Shown piece after piece: positions 39,013-47,087 of a DNA stretch of 64,000 bases. This stretch comes from Sandaracinus amylolyticus (GTDB lineage Bacteria > Myxococcota_A > Polyangia > Polyangiales > Sandaracinaceae): positions 5,084,001-5,148,000 of the forward strand of contig NZ_CP011125.1 in NCBI RefSeq assembly GCF_000737325.1, given 5' to 3'. Each line of letters starts with the position of its first letter. Within the stretch, counting starts at the first letter, position 1. A program made the position numbers and the translations under genes. The notes under the pieces were generated by a model that saw nothing but the letters and a program-made list of their open reading frames with translations, was not told the origin of the DNA and ran no database searches.

Positions 39013-40415
39013 GCGAGCTCGTCGGGCTCGGGGATCGCGACGCGGAACGTCGCGCCCTCGCCCGGCTTGCTCTCGACCCACACGCGACCGCCGTGCGCGT
39101 CGACGAGCCGCTTCACGATCGAGAGGCCGAGGCCGGTCCCTCCGTGCTCGCGCGTCGAGCTGCCGTCGACCTGATAGAACGCGTCGAAGATCTTCTGGTG
39201 CTCCGACGACGGGATCCCGATCCCCGAGTCGCTGATCCAGAACTCGACCGCGCGCCGCGGCGCGGCCATCAGCACGAGCCCGAGCGCGCCCTCGTCGTCG
39301 GCGCCGTCGACCATCTCGGTCGCGCGCACGCCGAAGCGCACGCTGCCGCCCTTCGGCGTGAACTTGATCGCGTTCTCCGCGAGGTTGAACAGCACCTGCT
39401 TGATGCGCACCGGGTCGAGCGGCATCGGGTCGCGTGCGCCCTGCACGTCGACCTCGACCTTCACGCCCTTCTTCTGCGCCTGCGGGAGCACCGTCTTCGC
39501 GAGATCGTCGATCAGCGCCGAGGGCGCGACCGGCTCGCGACGCAGCGGGAGGTTCCCCTGCTCGAGCTTGTTCAGATCGAGCAGGCTCGTGATCAGCGCG
39601 AGCAGGTGATCGCCCTTGCTGCGGATCGTCTCGACGAACTCCTGCTGCTCGCCGTTCAGCTCGCCTGCGATCCCCGACGCCAGCATGTCGCTGTAGCCGA
39701 TGATCGACGTCAGCGGCGTGCGCAGCTCGTGGCTCACCGTCGCGAGGAAGTTCGACTTCAGGCGATCGAGCTCCTTGAGTCGATCGTAGGCCTCCTGCAG
39801 GCGCTGCGTCTTCTCGGTGAGCTCGCGGTAGCTCTCGCGCACGCTCGCGACGTGCATCTGGCTCGTGAGGTACGCGCGGTGGCCCGAGAAGAGGATCAGA
39901 TCGAGCACGCGACGCAGGTGCTCGGTGATCCGCTCGATCGTCTCCTGGCGCACCCGCGGCATCTCGCCGAGGGCGTCGCGCGCGGCGCGCGGATCGATGC
40001 GATCGTCGAGCACCAGCAGCGAGCGCGGCACCTCGCGTCGCTCCGCGGGCATGTACGGACCGACGACGAAGCGGCCCAGCCGACGGCCCTGGTAGTGGAT
40101 CGGCACGACGCGATAACACGCGCCGGTGAAGCACGGGTGCTCGACCGGCCCGCCCTCGGGGTCGAGCGCGCGCACCTCGCCCACGAGCGCGCTGCACGCC
40201 GCGCGACCCGGCGCGAAGCCGTTCACGTAGCGGCAGATCGCCTGCTCCTCGTGCACGTCGCTCAGCAGCGTCCCGTCGCGCGAGAACACGCGCACGGGCA
40301 GCGAGAAGAGCTCGAAGAACGAGCGACACACCTCCGCGAGCGCGGCGCGATCGACCACGTCCTCGAGGCGCGCGACGTCCGCGAGGCTCAGCTCGGTGTC
40401 CACCGCCGTGCTCAC
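39009..40415 (-). CDS. PocR-domain sensor histidine kinase
   Basis: 468 residues from GTG 40415, overlapping the mglA-like stop by GTGA. The N-terminal 15-180 region is a PocR-type sensory domain with four cysteines (61, 74, 95, 100; EQAICRYVNG, RAACSALVGE, EHPCFTGAC), followed by a coiled helix (SYRELTEKTQRLQEAYDRL). HisKA contains phosphoacceptor His229 in ATVSHELRTPLT; HATPase has N box ENAIKFTP, G1 DSGIGIP and G2 GGTGLGLSI. There is no membrane segment, so it is a cytoplasmic sensor, perhaps of redox state or small organic ligands. No adjacent response regulator is present; output may go to the MglA-like GTPase or elsewhere. Confidence 0.88.
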   Translation of the reverse strand: MSTAVDTELSLADVARLEDVVDRAALAEVCRSFFELFSLPVRVFSRDGTLLSDVHEEQAICRYVNGFAPGRAACSALVGEVRALDPEGGPVEHPCFTGACYRVVPIHYQGRRLGRFVVGPYMPAERREVPRSLLVLDDRIDPRAARDALGEMPRVRQETIERITEHLRRVLDLILFSGHRAYLTSQMHVASVRESYRELTEKTQRLQEAYDRLKELDRLKSNFLATVSHELRTPLTSIIGYSDMLASGIAGELNGEQQEFVETIRSKGDHLLALITSLLDLNKLEQGNLPLRREPVAPSALIDDLAKTVLPQAQKKGVKVEVDVQGARDPMPLDPVRIKQVLFNLAENAIKFTPKGGSVRFGVRATEMVDGADDEGALGLVLMAAPRRAVEFWISDSGIGIPSSEHQKIFDAFYQVDGSSTREHGGTGLGLSIVKRLVDAHGGRVWVESKPGEGATFRVAIPEPDELA

Positions 40416-41092
40416 GGGGCCACCTCCCCGCGCGCCGCGTCGATGCCGAGCTTCGTGCGCACCTCGCCGAGCAGATCCGCGCCCTGCACGCCGAACTTCT
40501 CGGCGAGCTGGTGCTCGCGCTCGAGCTTGCCCCACGTGATCTCGAAGAGGCCGATCAGCGTCTCGAGCACGCCGTGCCCGCGCAGCGCGATCGCCTTGTA
40601 GACCGGCTCCTTGCCCTTCGCCGCGAGCGCGTCGATCTCGACGTCGGTGCGCACGTCGGGCATGTCGCGCTTGTTGAACTGGATCACGAGCGGCATCGAC
40701 GCCGGATCGATCCCGTTCTCGACGAGGTTCTGGCGCAGGTTCACGAACGCCGCGGCGTTCGCCTTGGTCTCGGCGCGCTGCGAGTCCGCGATGAACGCGA
40801 CGCCGTCGGCGCCCTGCAGCACCAGCCGTCGCGTCGCGTTGTGGATGACCTGACCGGGAACGGTGAAGAGCTTGATCCGCACCGAGAGGCCCCGCCCGGC
40901 CTGCACCGAGAGCGGCAGCAGATCGAAGAAGAGCGTGCGGTCGTCCTTCGTCTCGAGCGTCATCAGACGACCACGCGCCTGCGGCGAGACGAGCTCGTGG
41001 ATCGCCTGGAGGTTCGTGGTCTTTCCGCTGAGCGCCGGCCCGTAGTAGACGAGCTTGACGGTCAGCTCGCGTGCCTTGAAATCGAGCTGCAT
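40412..41092 (-). CDS. MglA-like Ras-family GTPase
   Basis: 226 residues from ATG 41092. Small GTPase motifs: P-loop GPALSGKTTN with Lys24, PM3 TVPGQVIHNATRR, NKRD in QFNKRDMPD. Myxococcus MglA has GPG at the same loop; here Ala20 replaces the Gly (equivalent to MglA Gly21, Ras Gly12). Length exceeds the 195 residues of MglA by a C-terminal extension (residues 190-226). No mglB (the GTPase-activating partner) is nearby. It is cotranscribed with the PocR kinase and thiL. Possible roles are polarity or motility control or as a kinase-linked switch; the symbol is withheld because it is probably a paralogue. Confidence 0.85.
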   Translation of the reverse strand: MQLDFKARELTVKLVYYGPALSGKTTNLQAIHELVSPQARGRLMTLETKDDRTLFFDLLPLSVQAGRGLSVRIKLFTVPGQVIHNATRRLVLQGADGVAFIADSQRAETKANAAAFVNLRQNLVENGIDPASMPLVIQFNKRDMPDVRTDVEIDALAAKGKEPVYKAIALRGHGVLETLIGLFEITWGKLEREHQLAEKFGVQGADLLGEVRTKLGIDAARGEVAP

Positions 41093-41160
41093 GGCGCGGG
41101 CGACCAGGCTACGCGCACGCTGCGTCCGCGCGCAATCACGGAGATCGCGCAGGTGCGCGG

Positions 41161-41487
41161 TCAGCGACCGAGCAGCTGGTACAGCGCGGCCGCGATCAGC
41201 GCGGCGCTCACGCCGAACGCGACCCACTCGAGCTTGCTGCGCGAGGGCTTCTCGTCGCGCTGCTCGATCACCTTCATGCGCGCCATCGCGCGCCCGAGGA
41301 TCTCGTCGATGCGCCGCTCCGCCTCGGCGCGCCGCTCGGGATCGTGCTCCTTCACCTCGCGATACCGACGCCCCGCCTCCGCGAGGCGATCGGTCGTCTC
41401 CGCGAGCACGAGGAAGCGCTTGTGCCGATCGCCGTCGTCCCACGCGGCGAGCACGTCGTTCCACGCGCGCTCGAGGTCCTCGTCCAT
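41161..41487 (-). CDS. Small tail-anchored membrane protein
   Basis: 108 residues from ATG 41487. A charged coiled-coil-like N-terminal part (ERAWNDVLAAWDDGDRHKRF, RRAEAERRIDEILGRAMARMKV) is followed by one C-terminal transmembrane helix (LEWVAFGVSAALIAAALYQLLG), so it is probably tail anchored in the inner membrane. No family recognised. It is the first gene of the minus-strand operon with the MglA-like GTPase, 68 bp upstream of it. Confidence 0.65.
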   Translation of the reverse strand: MDEDLERAWNDVLAAWDDGDRHKRFLVLAETTDRLAEAGRRYREVKEHDPERRAEAERRIDEILGRAMARMKVIEQRDEKPSRSKLEWVAFGVSAALIAAALYQLLGR

Positions 41488-41636
41488 GTGCGTCGACTCT
41501 ATCCGGGTCCCGCGCGCGCCTCCGACATGAACGGACGATCAGATCGGTGGAGCGGGGTTTCGATCCACTTTCTACCACCTCGCCGACGGGAGCTGCGATC
41601 ATCGACGAAATGGTGCGATCCGTGTCCGGTGCGAAG

Positions 41637-41666
41637 TTGACAGCGCCGGGATCGCTCCCGTAGGTT
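41637..41666 (+). promoter_or_regulatory. Sigma-70 promoter of the dcw cluster
   Basis: TTGACA at 41637-41642 and TAGGTT at 41661-41666 are separated by 18 bp, and a start site near 41673 would fit. The -35 is a perfect consensus. It precedes mraZ and faces the operon. The region 41488-41636 holds nothing else that I can support. Confidence 0.65.
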
Positions 41667-41674
41667 CGGCCTCG

Positions 41675-41700
41675 GTGGGAAGCAGTGGTAAGCGGTGCCA
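41675..41700 (+). promoter_or_regulatory. MraZ operator: phased GTGG repeats
   Basis: GTGGGA (41675-41680), GTGGTA (41685-41690) and GTGCCA (41695-41700) repeat with exact 10-bp spacing, the array typically bound by the MraZ ring. They lie right after the predicted -10 element, so binding would block initiation, as in MraZ autorepression. Confidence 0.7.
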
Positions 41701-41739
41701 GCCGGCGGCACCGCGAGACTGCCCCGAGGACGACGCGGC

Positions 41740-42192
41740 TTGTTCCGAGGGCAATACGCGCATGCGATCGACGAGAAGGGGCGGACCTCCGTCCCCTCGC
41801 GCTTCCGCGAGATCCTCGCGGCGCAGGGCGAGTCGCGCCTCGTGATCACCGCCGGCGTCGACCCCTGCCTCGTCGCCTATCCGATGAAGGAGTGGATCGC
41901 GTTCGAGGAGCGGCTCTCGCAGCTTCCACGATTCGATCCGAGCGTCGCGATGATCCGCCGTCTCTACGTCTCGGGCGCGGTCGAGGTCGAGCTCGACAAG
42001 GTCGGTCGCCTGCTGATCCCGCAGACGCTGCGCGAGCTCGCCGAGCTCGAGCGCGAGGCGCTCTGGGCCGGCATGGGCAAGCACATCGAGCTGTGGTCGA
42101 AGGAGCGCTTCGCCGGTCTGCGCGCGCAGGTGCTCGCGGACGAGAGCGCGAAGCAGAAGATGGCCGAGCGCCTCGCGGAGCTGGGGCTGTGA
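41740..42192 (+). CDS. mraZ: Transcriptional regulator MraZ
   Basis: 150 residues from the TTG at 41740, which gives the normal N-terminus L(M)FRGQYAHAIDEKGRTSVPSRFR; the preceding GTG at 41695 would fall inside the operator. The two SpoVT/AbrB-like halves have DEKGRTSVPSRFR and DKVGRLLIPQTLR. MraZ binds GTGG repeats and represses the dcw promoter. It overlaps rsmH by GTGA. AGGA lies 10 bases upstream of the TTG. Confidence 0.93.
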   Translation: MFRGQYAHAIDEKGRTSVPSRFREILAAQGESRLVITAGVDPCLVAYPMKEWIAFEERLSQLPRFDPSVAMIRRLYVSGAVEVELDKVGRLLIPQTLRELAELEREALWAGMGKHIELWSKERFAGLRAQVLADESAKQKMAERLAELGL

Positions 42193-43088
42193 GCGAGCAG
42201 GTCTACACGCACGCGCCGGTGCTCCTCGCGGAGGTGCTCGCGCAGCTCGCGCCGAAGAGCGGCGGGCTCTACGTCGACGCGACGCTCGGTCGCGGCGGGC
42301 ACTCGGAGGCGATCCTCGAGGCGAGCGCGCCCGACGGCCGCCTGATCGGCATCGATCGGGATCCGCGCGCGCTCGAGGAGACCGCGCCGCGCCTCGCGCG
42401 GTTCGGCGATCGCGTGAAGCTCGTGCACGCGGCGTTCGCGGAGCTGCAGAACGTGCTCGGCGACGAGCGCGTCGACGGGCTGCTCGCGGATCTCGGCGTG
42501 AGCTCGCCGCAGCTCGACGACGCGACGCGCGGCTTCTCGTTCCGCGCCGAGGGCCCGCTCGACATGCGCATGGATCCGACGCGCGGGCTCAGCGCGCGCG
42601 AGCTGATCGCGGAGACCGACGAGCAGGAGCTCGCGAACCTGATCTTCCGGCTCGGCGAGGAGCGTCGCAGCCGTCCGATCGCGCGCGCCATCAAGCGGCT
42701 CGAGGCGAGCGGCGAGATGAACACGACGGGCGATCTGCGCCGCGCGACCGTGTCGGTGCTCGGGCCGCGTCGGACCGGTGGGATCGATCCCGCGACGCGC
42801 ACGTTCCAGGCGCTGCGCCTCGCGGTGAACGGCGAGCTCGAGCAGCTCGACGCGCTGCTCGCGGCGGTGCCCGACGTGCTGGTCGACGGTGGCGTCGCCG
42901 CGATCATCAGCTTCCACTCGCTCGAGGATCGCGCGGTCAAGCGCGCGTTCCGCGGCGACGAGCGCCTCGAGCCGACGACGAAGAAGCCGATCGTCGCGAC
43001 CGACGAGGAGAACGATCGCAACCCGCGCGCGCGCAGCGCGAAGCTGCGCGCAGCGAGGAGGCTGTCGCGCGGGGAGGAGGCGCGATGA
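42189..43088 (+). CDS. rsmH: 16S rRNA (cytosine1402-N4)-methyltransferase
   Basis: 299 residues from GTG 42189. Motifs of RsmH (MraW): HAPVLLAEVLAQL, DATLGRGGHSEAIL (SAM), IGIDRDPRAL, DGLLADLGVSSPQLDDATRGFSF, DMRMDPT, and the C-terminal IISFHSLEDRAVKRAF. It methylates N4 of C1402 in 16S rRNA; RsmI (23126-23965 in this window) methylates the ribose of the same base. It is translationally coupled to mraZ and ftsL through 4-bp overlaps. Confidence 0.95.
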   Translation: MSEQVYTHAPVLLAEVLAQLAPKSGGLYVDATLGRGGHSEAILEASAPDGRLIGIDRDPRALEETAPRLARFGDRVKLVHAAFAELQNVLGDERVDGLLADLGVSSPQLDDATRGFSFRAEGPLDMRMDPTRGLSARELIAETDEQELANLIFRLGEERRSRPIARAIKRLEASGEMNTTGDLRRATVSVLGPRRTGGIDPATRTFQALRLAVNGELEQLDALLAAVPDVLVDGGVAAIISFHSLEDRAVKRAFRGDERLEPTTKKPIVATDEENDRNPRARSAKLRAARRLSRGEEAR

Positions 43089-43399
43089 ACGCGATGAAGA
43101 CGCGCTTCCTCGTGCTCTGGGCGGCGGCGGTGCTCGCGACCGCGGCGGCGTTCGTCGCGCACCTCTCGCTGCGGCTCGAGACCGTGCGCCTCGGCTACGA
43201 CGTCGGTCAGGCGCGCCGCGAGCAGCGGCGCCTCATCGAGCAGCGGCGTCTGCTCTCGATCGAGGCGGCGACACTGCGCGAGCCCGAGCGCGTCGAGGCC
43301 GTGGCGCGCGGCACGCTCGCGATGGACGTGCCCGATCCCTCGCGCGTGGTCTCGATCGGACAGCGCAGCGGGCGCCGGCCCTCGGGGAGGATGCGATGA
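43085..43399 (+). CDS. ftsL: Cell division protein FtsL
   Basis: 104 residues, starting ATGA-coupled to rsmH. Short cytoplasmic tail (MNAMKTR), one transmembrane helix (FLVLWAAAVLATAAAFVAHL), then a periplasmic heptad coiled coil (RLGYDVGQARREQRRLIEQRRLLSIEAATL). This is the FtsL/DivIC-like bitopic layout that recruits FtsWI with FtsB. Sequence identity within the family is low, so the assignment rests on topology and position between rsmH and ftsI. Confidence 0.85.
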   Translation: MNAMKTRFLVLWAAAVLATAAAFVAHLSLRLETVRLGYDVGQARREQRRLIEQRRLLSIEAATLREPERVEAVARGTLAMDVPDPSRVVSIGQRSGRRPSGRMR

Positions 43400-45585
43400 G
43401 GAACCTCGATCCGTCGCGCCGCCGTTGGGTGAAGGTGCGCATCGCGCTGCTCGCGCTCCTCTTGATGGTCGGCGCGAGCGCGGTGCTGCATCGCGCGTAC
43501 GACCTGCAGATCTCGCAGGGAGCGGAGCTGCGCCGCGAGGCCGACGAGCAGCAGCTGCGCGACGTGCGGCTCGCGCCCAAGCGCGGGACCATCTACGACC
43601 GCCACGGCGCCGAGCTCGCGGTGAGCGTCGACGTCGAGAGCGTGTACGCGAACCCGCGCCAGATGCGGCGCGAGCACGTCGACGTCGAGAGCGCGGCGAT
43701 CCGGCTCTCGGCGGCGCTCGGCGTCGACCGCGAGCGCGTGCTCTCGCGCCTGTCGAGCGATCGCTACTTCGCGTGGATCGAGCGCCAGGTCACGCCGCAA
43801 GAAGCAGCCTCGGTGCGCGCGATGGCGATCCCGGGCATCGAGCTCACGCGCGAGTCGCGCCGGTTCTATCCGAACCACGATCTCGCGGCGCACCTGCTGG
43901 GCTTCGCGAACGTCGACGGCGTCGGCATCGAGGGCCTCGAGCTCTCGATGGAGGAGCGCCTCCACGGCTCGACCGAGAGCGTGCCCGCCACGGTCGATCG
44001 CCGCGGTCGCGTCGTGTTCAGCGAGACGCTGCTCGACGATCGCGCGGCGCAGGGCGACGACCTCTACCTCACGATCGACAAGACCATCCAGCACGTCGCG
44101 GAGCGCGAGCTCGCGCTCGCCGTGCGCACGTTCGAGGCGCAGTCGGGCAGCGTCGTCGTGATGGATCCGGCGAACGGCGAGATCCTCGCGCTCGCGAACT
44201 TTCCGACGTTCGACCCCAACGACGCCGGCGCGTCGCCCGCGTCGCACCGGCGCAACCGCGCGATCACCGATCGCTTCGAGCCGGGCTCGACGATCAAGAC
44301 GTTCACCGTCGCGGCGGCCCTCGCGGCAGGTGTGGTGCGGCCGAGCCAGGAGTTCGACTGCAGCGGCGACGAGCGCCACCGCCTCGTGATCGACAGCGAG
44401 GGCAACTCGATCGGCGATCACGGGCGCGACTACGGCGTGCTCACGCCCGCCGAGATCCTCGCGCACTCGAGCAACATCGGCGCGACGCTGATCGGCATGT
44501 CGCTCGGCCGCAGCGGGCTCTACCGCGGCCTGCGTCGCTTCGGGTTCGGCGAGCCGACCGGCCTGCCGCTCCCCGGCGAAACGGGCGGGATCCTGCGGCA
44601 CCACCAGCGCTGGTACGACATGGATCTCGCCACGATCTCGTTCGGGCAGGGCATGTCGATCACCACCATCCAGCTCGCCACCGCGATGAGCGCGGTCGCG
44701 AACGGCGGGCGCCTGATGGAGCCCACGCTGATCCGCCGCGTCGTCGACGCGCGCAGCGAGGTCGTCGAGGAGGCGAGCCCGCGCGTGCGCCGTCAGGTCG
44801 TGCCGCGCGCCACCGCGCGTCTCGTGAGCGACATGCTCACCGGCGTCACCGGCGAAGAGGGCACGGGCCTCGAGGCCGCGATCGACGGCTACCTCGTCGC
44901 GGGCAAGACCGGCACCGCGCAGAAGGCGGACTACCGCCGCGGCGGCTACGAAGCGGGGCTCTACACCGCGTCGTTCGTGGGCTTCGCGCCCGCCGACGCG
45001 CCGCGCGTGGTGATCGCCGTCGTGATCGACGAGCCGATGATCGATCACTACGGCGGCGTGGTCGCGGGCCCGGTGTTCCGGCGCGTCGGAGACGCGACGC
45101 TGCGTCACCTCGGCGTGCCTGCGTCGGGCGGCGGCGAGGTGCTCGCGGACATCGAGCGCGAAGGTCGCCGCCGTGTGCGCGAGGAGCGCCAGCGTGCGCG
45201 TGAAGAGCGCCAGCGTGCGCGCGAGGAGCAGCCGACCGAGGAGCTCGCGGCGGCGCCCGAGGTCGAGGTCCGCGCCCCCGCCGAGGGCGAGGTGCTGGTG
45301 CCCGATCTGCGCGGCGCCGGCGCGCGGCGCGCGCTCGTGATGCTCGCCGAGGCGGGGCTCGAGGCGCAGATCGAGGGCACGGGCGTCGTCGCAGCGCAGG
45401 CGCCGGCCGCGGGCGGGATCGTGGCGCGCGGCGCGCGCGTCCGGGTCGTGCTCGAGGCCCCGGTGTGGCACGAGCCGGCGATGATCGAGGAAGAGACCGA
45501 GACCGCCGAGGCGGCGACCGACGCAGCCGCAGCGACGGGCGCGATCGTGATCAGCGCGCCGGCACGCCCGAGGGCTCGTCGATGA
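43396..45585 (+). CDS. ftsI: FtsI/SpoVD-type transpeptidase with C-terminal PASTA domain
   Basis: 729 residues. A transmembrane helix near 15-32 is followed by the class B PBP dimerisation domain (PKRGTIYDRHGAELA) and the transpeptidase: nucleophile Ser298 in GSTIK, SSN 358-360 and KTGT 504-507. After the enzyme come two to three tandem 7-residue units of R-x-R-EERQ (residues 593-612), then a PASTA domain (about 635-690: VLVPDLRGAGARRALVMLAEAGLEAQ, PAAGGIVARGARVRVVLE). PASTA domains are unusual in E. coli-type FtsI but common in Gram-positive SpoVD/PBP2x and some myxobacteria. It makes septal peptidoglycan cross-links in the periplasm. Coupled to ftsL and murE. Confidence 0.93.
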   Translation: MRNLDPSRRRWVKVRIALLALLLMVGASAVLHRAYDLQISQGAELRREADEQQLRDVRLAPKRGTIYDRHGAELAVSVDVESVYANPRQMRREHVDVESAAIRLSAALGVDRERVLSRLSSDRYFAWIERQVTPQEAASVRAMAIPGIELTRESRRFYPNHDLAAHLLGFANVDGVGIEGLELSMEERLHGSTESVPATVDRRGRVVFSETLLDDRAAQGDDLYLTIDKTIQHVAERELALAVRTFEAQSGSVVVMDPANGEILALANFPTFDPNDAGASPASHRRNRAITDRFEPGSTIKTFTVAAALAAGVVRPSQEFDCSGDERHRLVIDSEGNSIGDHGRDYGVLTPAEILAHSSNIGATLIGMSLGRSGLYRGLRRFGFGEPTGLPLPGETGGILRHHQRWYDMDLATISFGQGMSITTIQLATAMSAVANGGRLMEPTLIRRVVDARSEVVEEASPRVRRQVVPRATARLVSDMLTGVTGEEGTGLEAAIDGYLVAGKTGTAQKADYRRGGYEAGLYTASFVGFAPADAPRVVIAVVIDEPMIDHYGGVVAGPVFRRVGDATLRHLGVPASGGGEVLADIEREGRRRVREERQRAREERQRAREEQPTEELAAAPEVEVRAPAEGEVLVPDLRGAGARRALVMLAEAGLEAQIEGTGVVAAQAPAAGGIVARGARVRVVLEAPVWHEPAMIEEETETAEAATDAAAATGAIVISAPARPRARR
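45172..45231 (+). repeat. 21-bp tandem repeat inside ftsI
   Basis: Two full and one partial 21-bp units (45172-45192, 45193-45213, 45214-45231) encode R-x-R-EERQ-type heptads in the linker between the transpeptidase and PASTA domains. The unit boundary is in frame, so length changes would not disrupt the gene. A charged helical spacer is predicted. Confidence 0.8.
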
Positions 45586-47087
45586 CGACGCTCGGCGAGC
45601 TGCAGCGCGCGCTGGGCGCGGAGCTCCGTGGCGATGCGAGCATCGTCGCGCGCGGCGTGCGCCACGACTCGCGCGCGGTCGAGGCCGGTGACGTGTTCGT
45701 CGCGATCGCCGGGCAGAAGGCGCGCGGCAGCGAGTTCGCGGCGGCCGCGCTCGCCCGCGGCGCGGTCGCGGTGATCACCGAGCAGCTCGTCGACGTCGAC
45801 GCGCCGCAGCTGCGCGTGTCCGATGCGCGCCGTGCGCTCGCGATCGCGTCGCACCTCGTGTACGGCGATCCGACCGCGTCGCTCGCGTGCATCGGCGTCA
45901 CCGGCACGAACGGCAAGACCACGACGACGTGGCTGATCGACGAGGCGCTCACCGCGCTCGCGCAGCGCCCTGCCCTGCTCGGCACGGTCGAGACGCGCGG
46001 CCCGGGCTTCCGCGAGCAGAGCGCGTTCACCACGCCCGAGGCCGACGCGATCGCGCGCTTCGCGCGCCGCATGGTCGACGCGAGCGCGACGCACCTCGTG
46101 ATGGAGGTCTCGAGCCACGCGCTCGCGCTGCACCGCGCCGACGGGATCCGCTTCGAGGTCGCGGCGTTCACGAACCTCACCCAGGATCACCTCGACTTCC
46201 ACGGCTCGATGGACGCGTACTTCGAGGCGAAGGCGCGGCTCTTCACCGAGCTCGCGCCGCGCCACGCGGTCGTGCGCACCGACGATCCGATGGGCGTCGA
46301 GCTCGCGCGCCGCATCCCGTCGCGCACGCAGGTGCACACGCTCTCGCGTCATCGCGACGCGTCGATCCGCGCGACGAACGTCGCCGTCGATCGCGACGGA
46401 GCGCGCTGCGACGTGAGCACGCCGTGGGGCGCGCTGCGCATCGAGAGCGCGCTGCTCGGCGCGCACAACCTCGACAACCTGCTGGTCGCGGCGGGCTGTC
46501 TGCTCGCGGCCGGCTTCGCGCCGTCCGATGTGTCGCGCGCGCTCGGCGCCGCGAAGGGCGCCCCGGGACGCCTCGAGCGCGTCGAGGATCCGCGCGACGT
46601 CGCGGTGCTCGTCGATTACGCGCACTCGCCCGACGCGCTCGCGAACGTGCTCGACGCGCTCCGCCCGCTCACGCCGGGACGCCTCGTCTGCGTGTTCGGC
46701 TGCGGTGGCGATCGCGATCGCGGCAAGCGCCCGAAGATGGGCGAGGCCGCGGCGACGCGCGCCGATCTCGTCGTGATCACCAGCGACAACCCGCGCACCG
46801 AAGATCCGCGCGCGATCGTCGACATGATCGTGCCCGGTGTCGTCGCGCTGCCCGCGATCACGCCCGACGCGCTCGCGTCGTCGGCGCGCGGTCACGTGGT
46901 CGAGGTCGATCGCCGCCGTGCGATCGATCTCGCGCTCGCCGCGGCGCGCCCGGGAGACACCGTGCTCATCGCGGGCAAGGGCCACGAGGACTACCAGATC
47001 GTCGGCACCACCAAGATCGACTTCGACGATCGCGTCGAGGCGCGTCGCGCCATCGCGCGCGCGCTCGAGGCGGGAGGCGCGCGCTGA
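45582..47087 (+). CDS. murE: UDP-MurNAc-tripeptide synthetase MurE, meso-diaminopimelate-type
   Basis: 501 residues. Mur ligase motifs: ATP loop GVTGTNGKTTTTWL, the EVSSHALALHR segment, NLTQDHLDFHGSM, VDYAHSPDALANVL and FGCGGDRDRGKRPKM. The amino-acid specificity motif DNPR lies at residues 402-405 (SDNPRTEDP), which denotes meso-diaminopimelate rather than L-lysine. It adds that residue to UDP-MurNAc-Ala-Glu in the cytosol. The ATG overlaps the ftsI stop by ATGA, and its TGA shares a base with the murF start. Confidence 0.95.
   Translation: MTTLGELQRALGAELRGDASIVARGVRHDSRAVEAGDVFVAIAGQKARGSEFAAAALARGAVAVITEQLVDVDAPQLRVSDARRALAIASHLVYGDPTASLACIGVTGTNGKTTTTWLIDEALTALAQRPALLGTVETRGPGFREQSAFTTPEADAIARFARRMVDASATHLVMEVSSHALALHRADGIRFEVAAFTNLTQDHLDFHGSMDAYFEAKARLFTELAPRHAVVRTDDPMGVELARRIPSRTQVHTLSRHRDASIRATNVAVDRDGARCDVSTPWGALRIESALLGAHNLDNLLVAAGCLLAAGFAPSDVSRALGAAKGAPGRLERVEDPRDVAVLVDYAHSPDALANVLDALRPLTPGRLVCVFGCGGDRDRGKRPKMGEAAATRADLVVITSDNPRTEDPRAIVDMIVPGVVALPAITPDALASSARGHVVEVDRRRAIDLALAAARPGDTVLIAGKGHEDYQIVGTTKIDFDDRVEARRAIARALEAGGAR

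Noticed and set aside
41695-41740. Earlier GTG start for mraZ at 41695
   Set aside because: It would overlap the third GTGG operator unit and add a Pro/Arg/Gly-rich leader absent from MraZ proteins; the TTG at 41740 gives the normal N-terminus.
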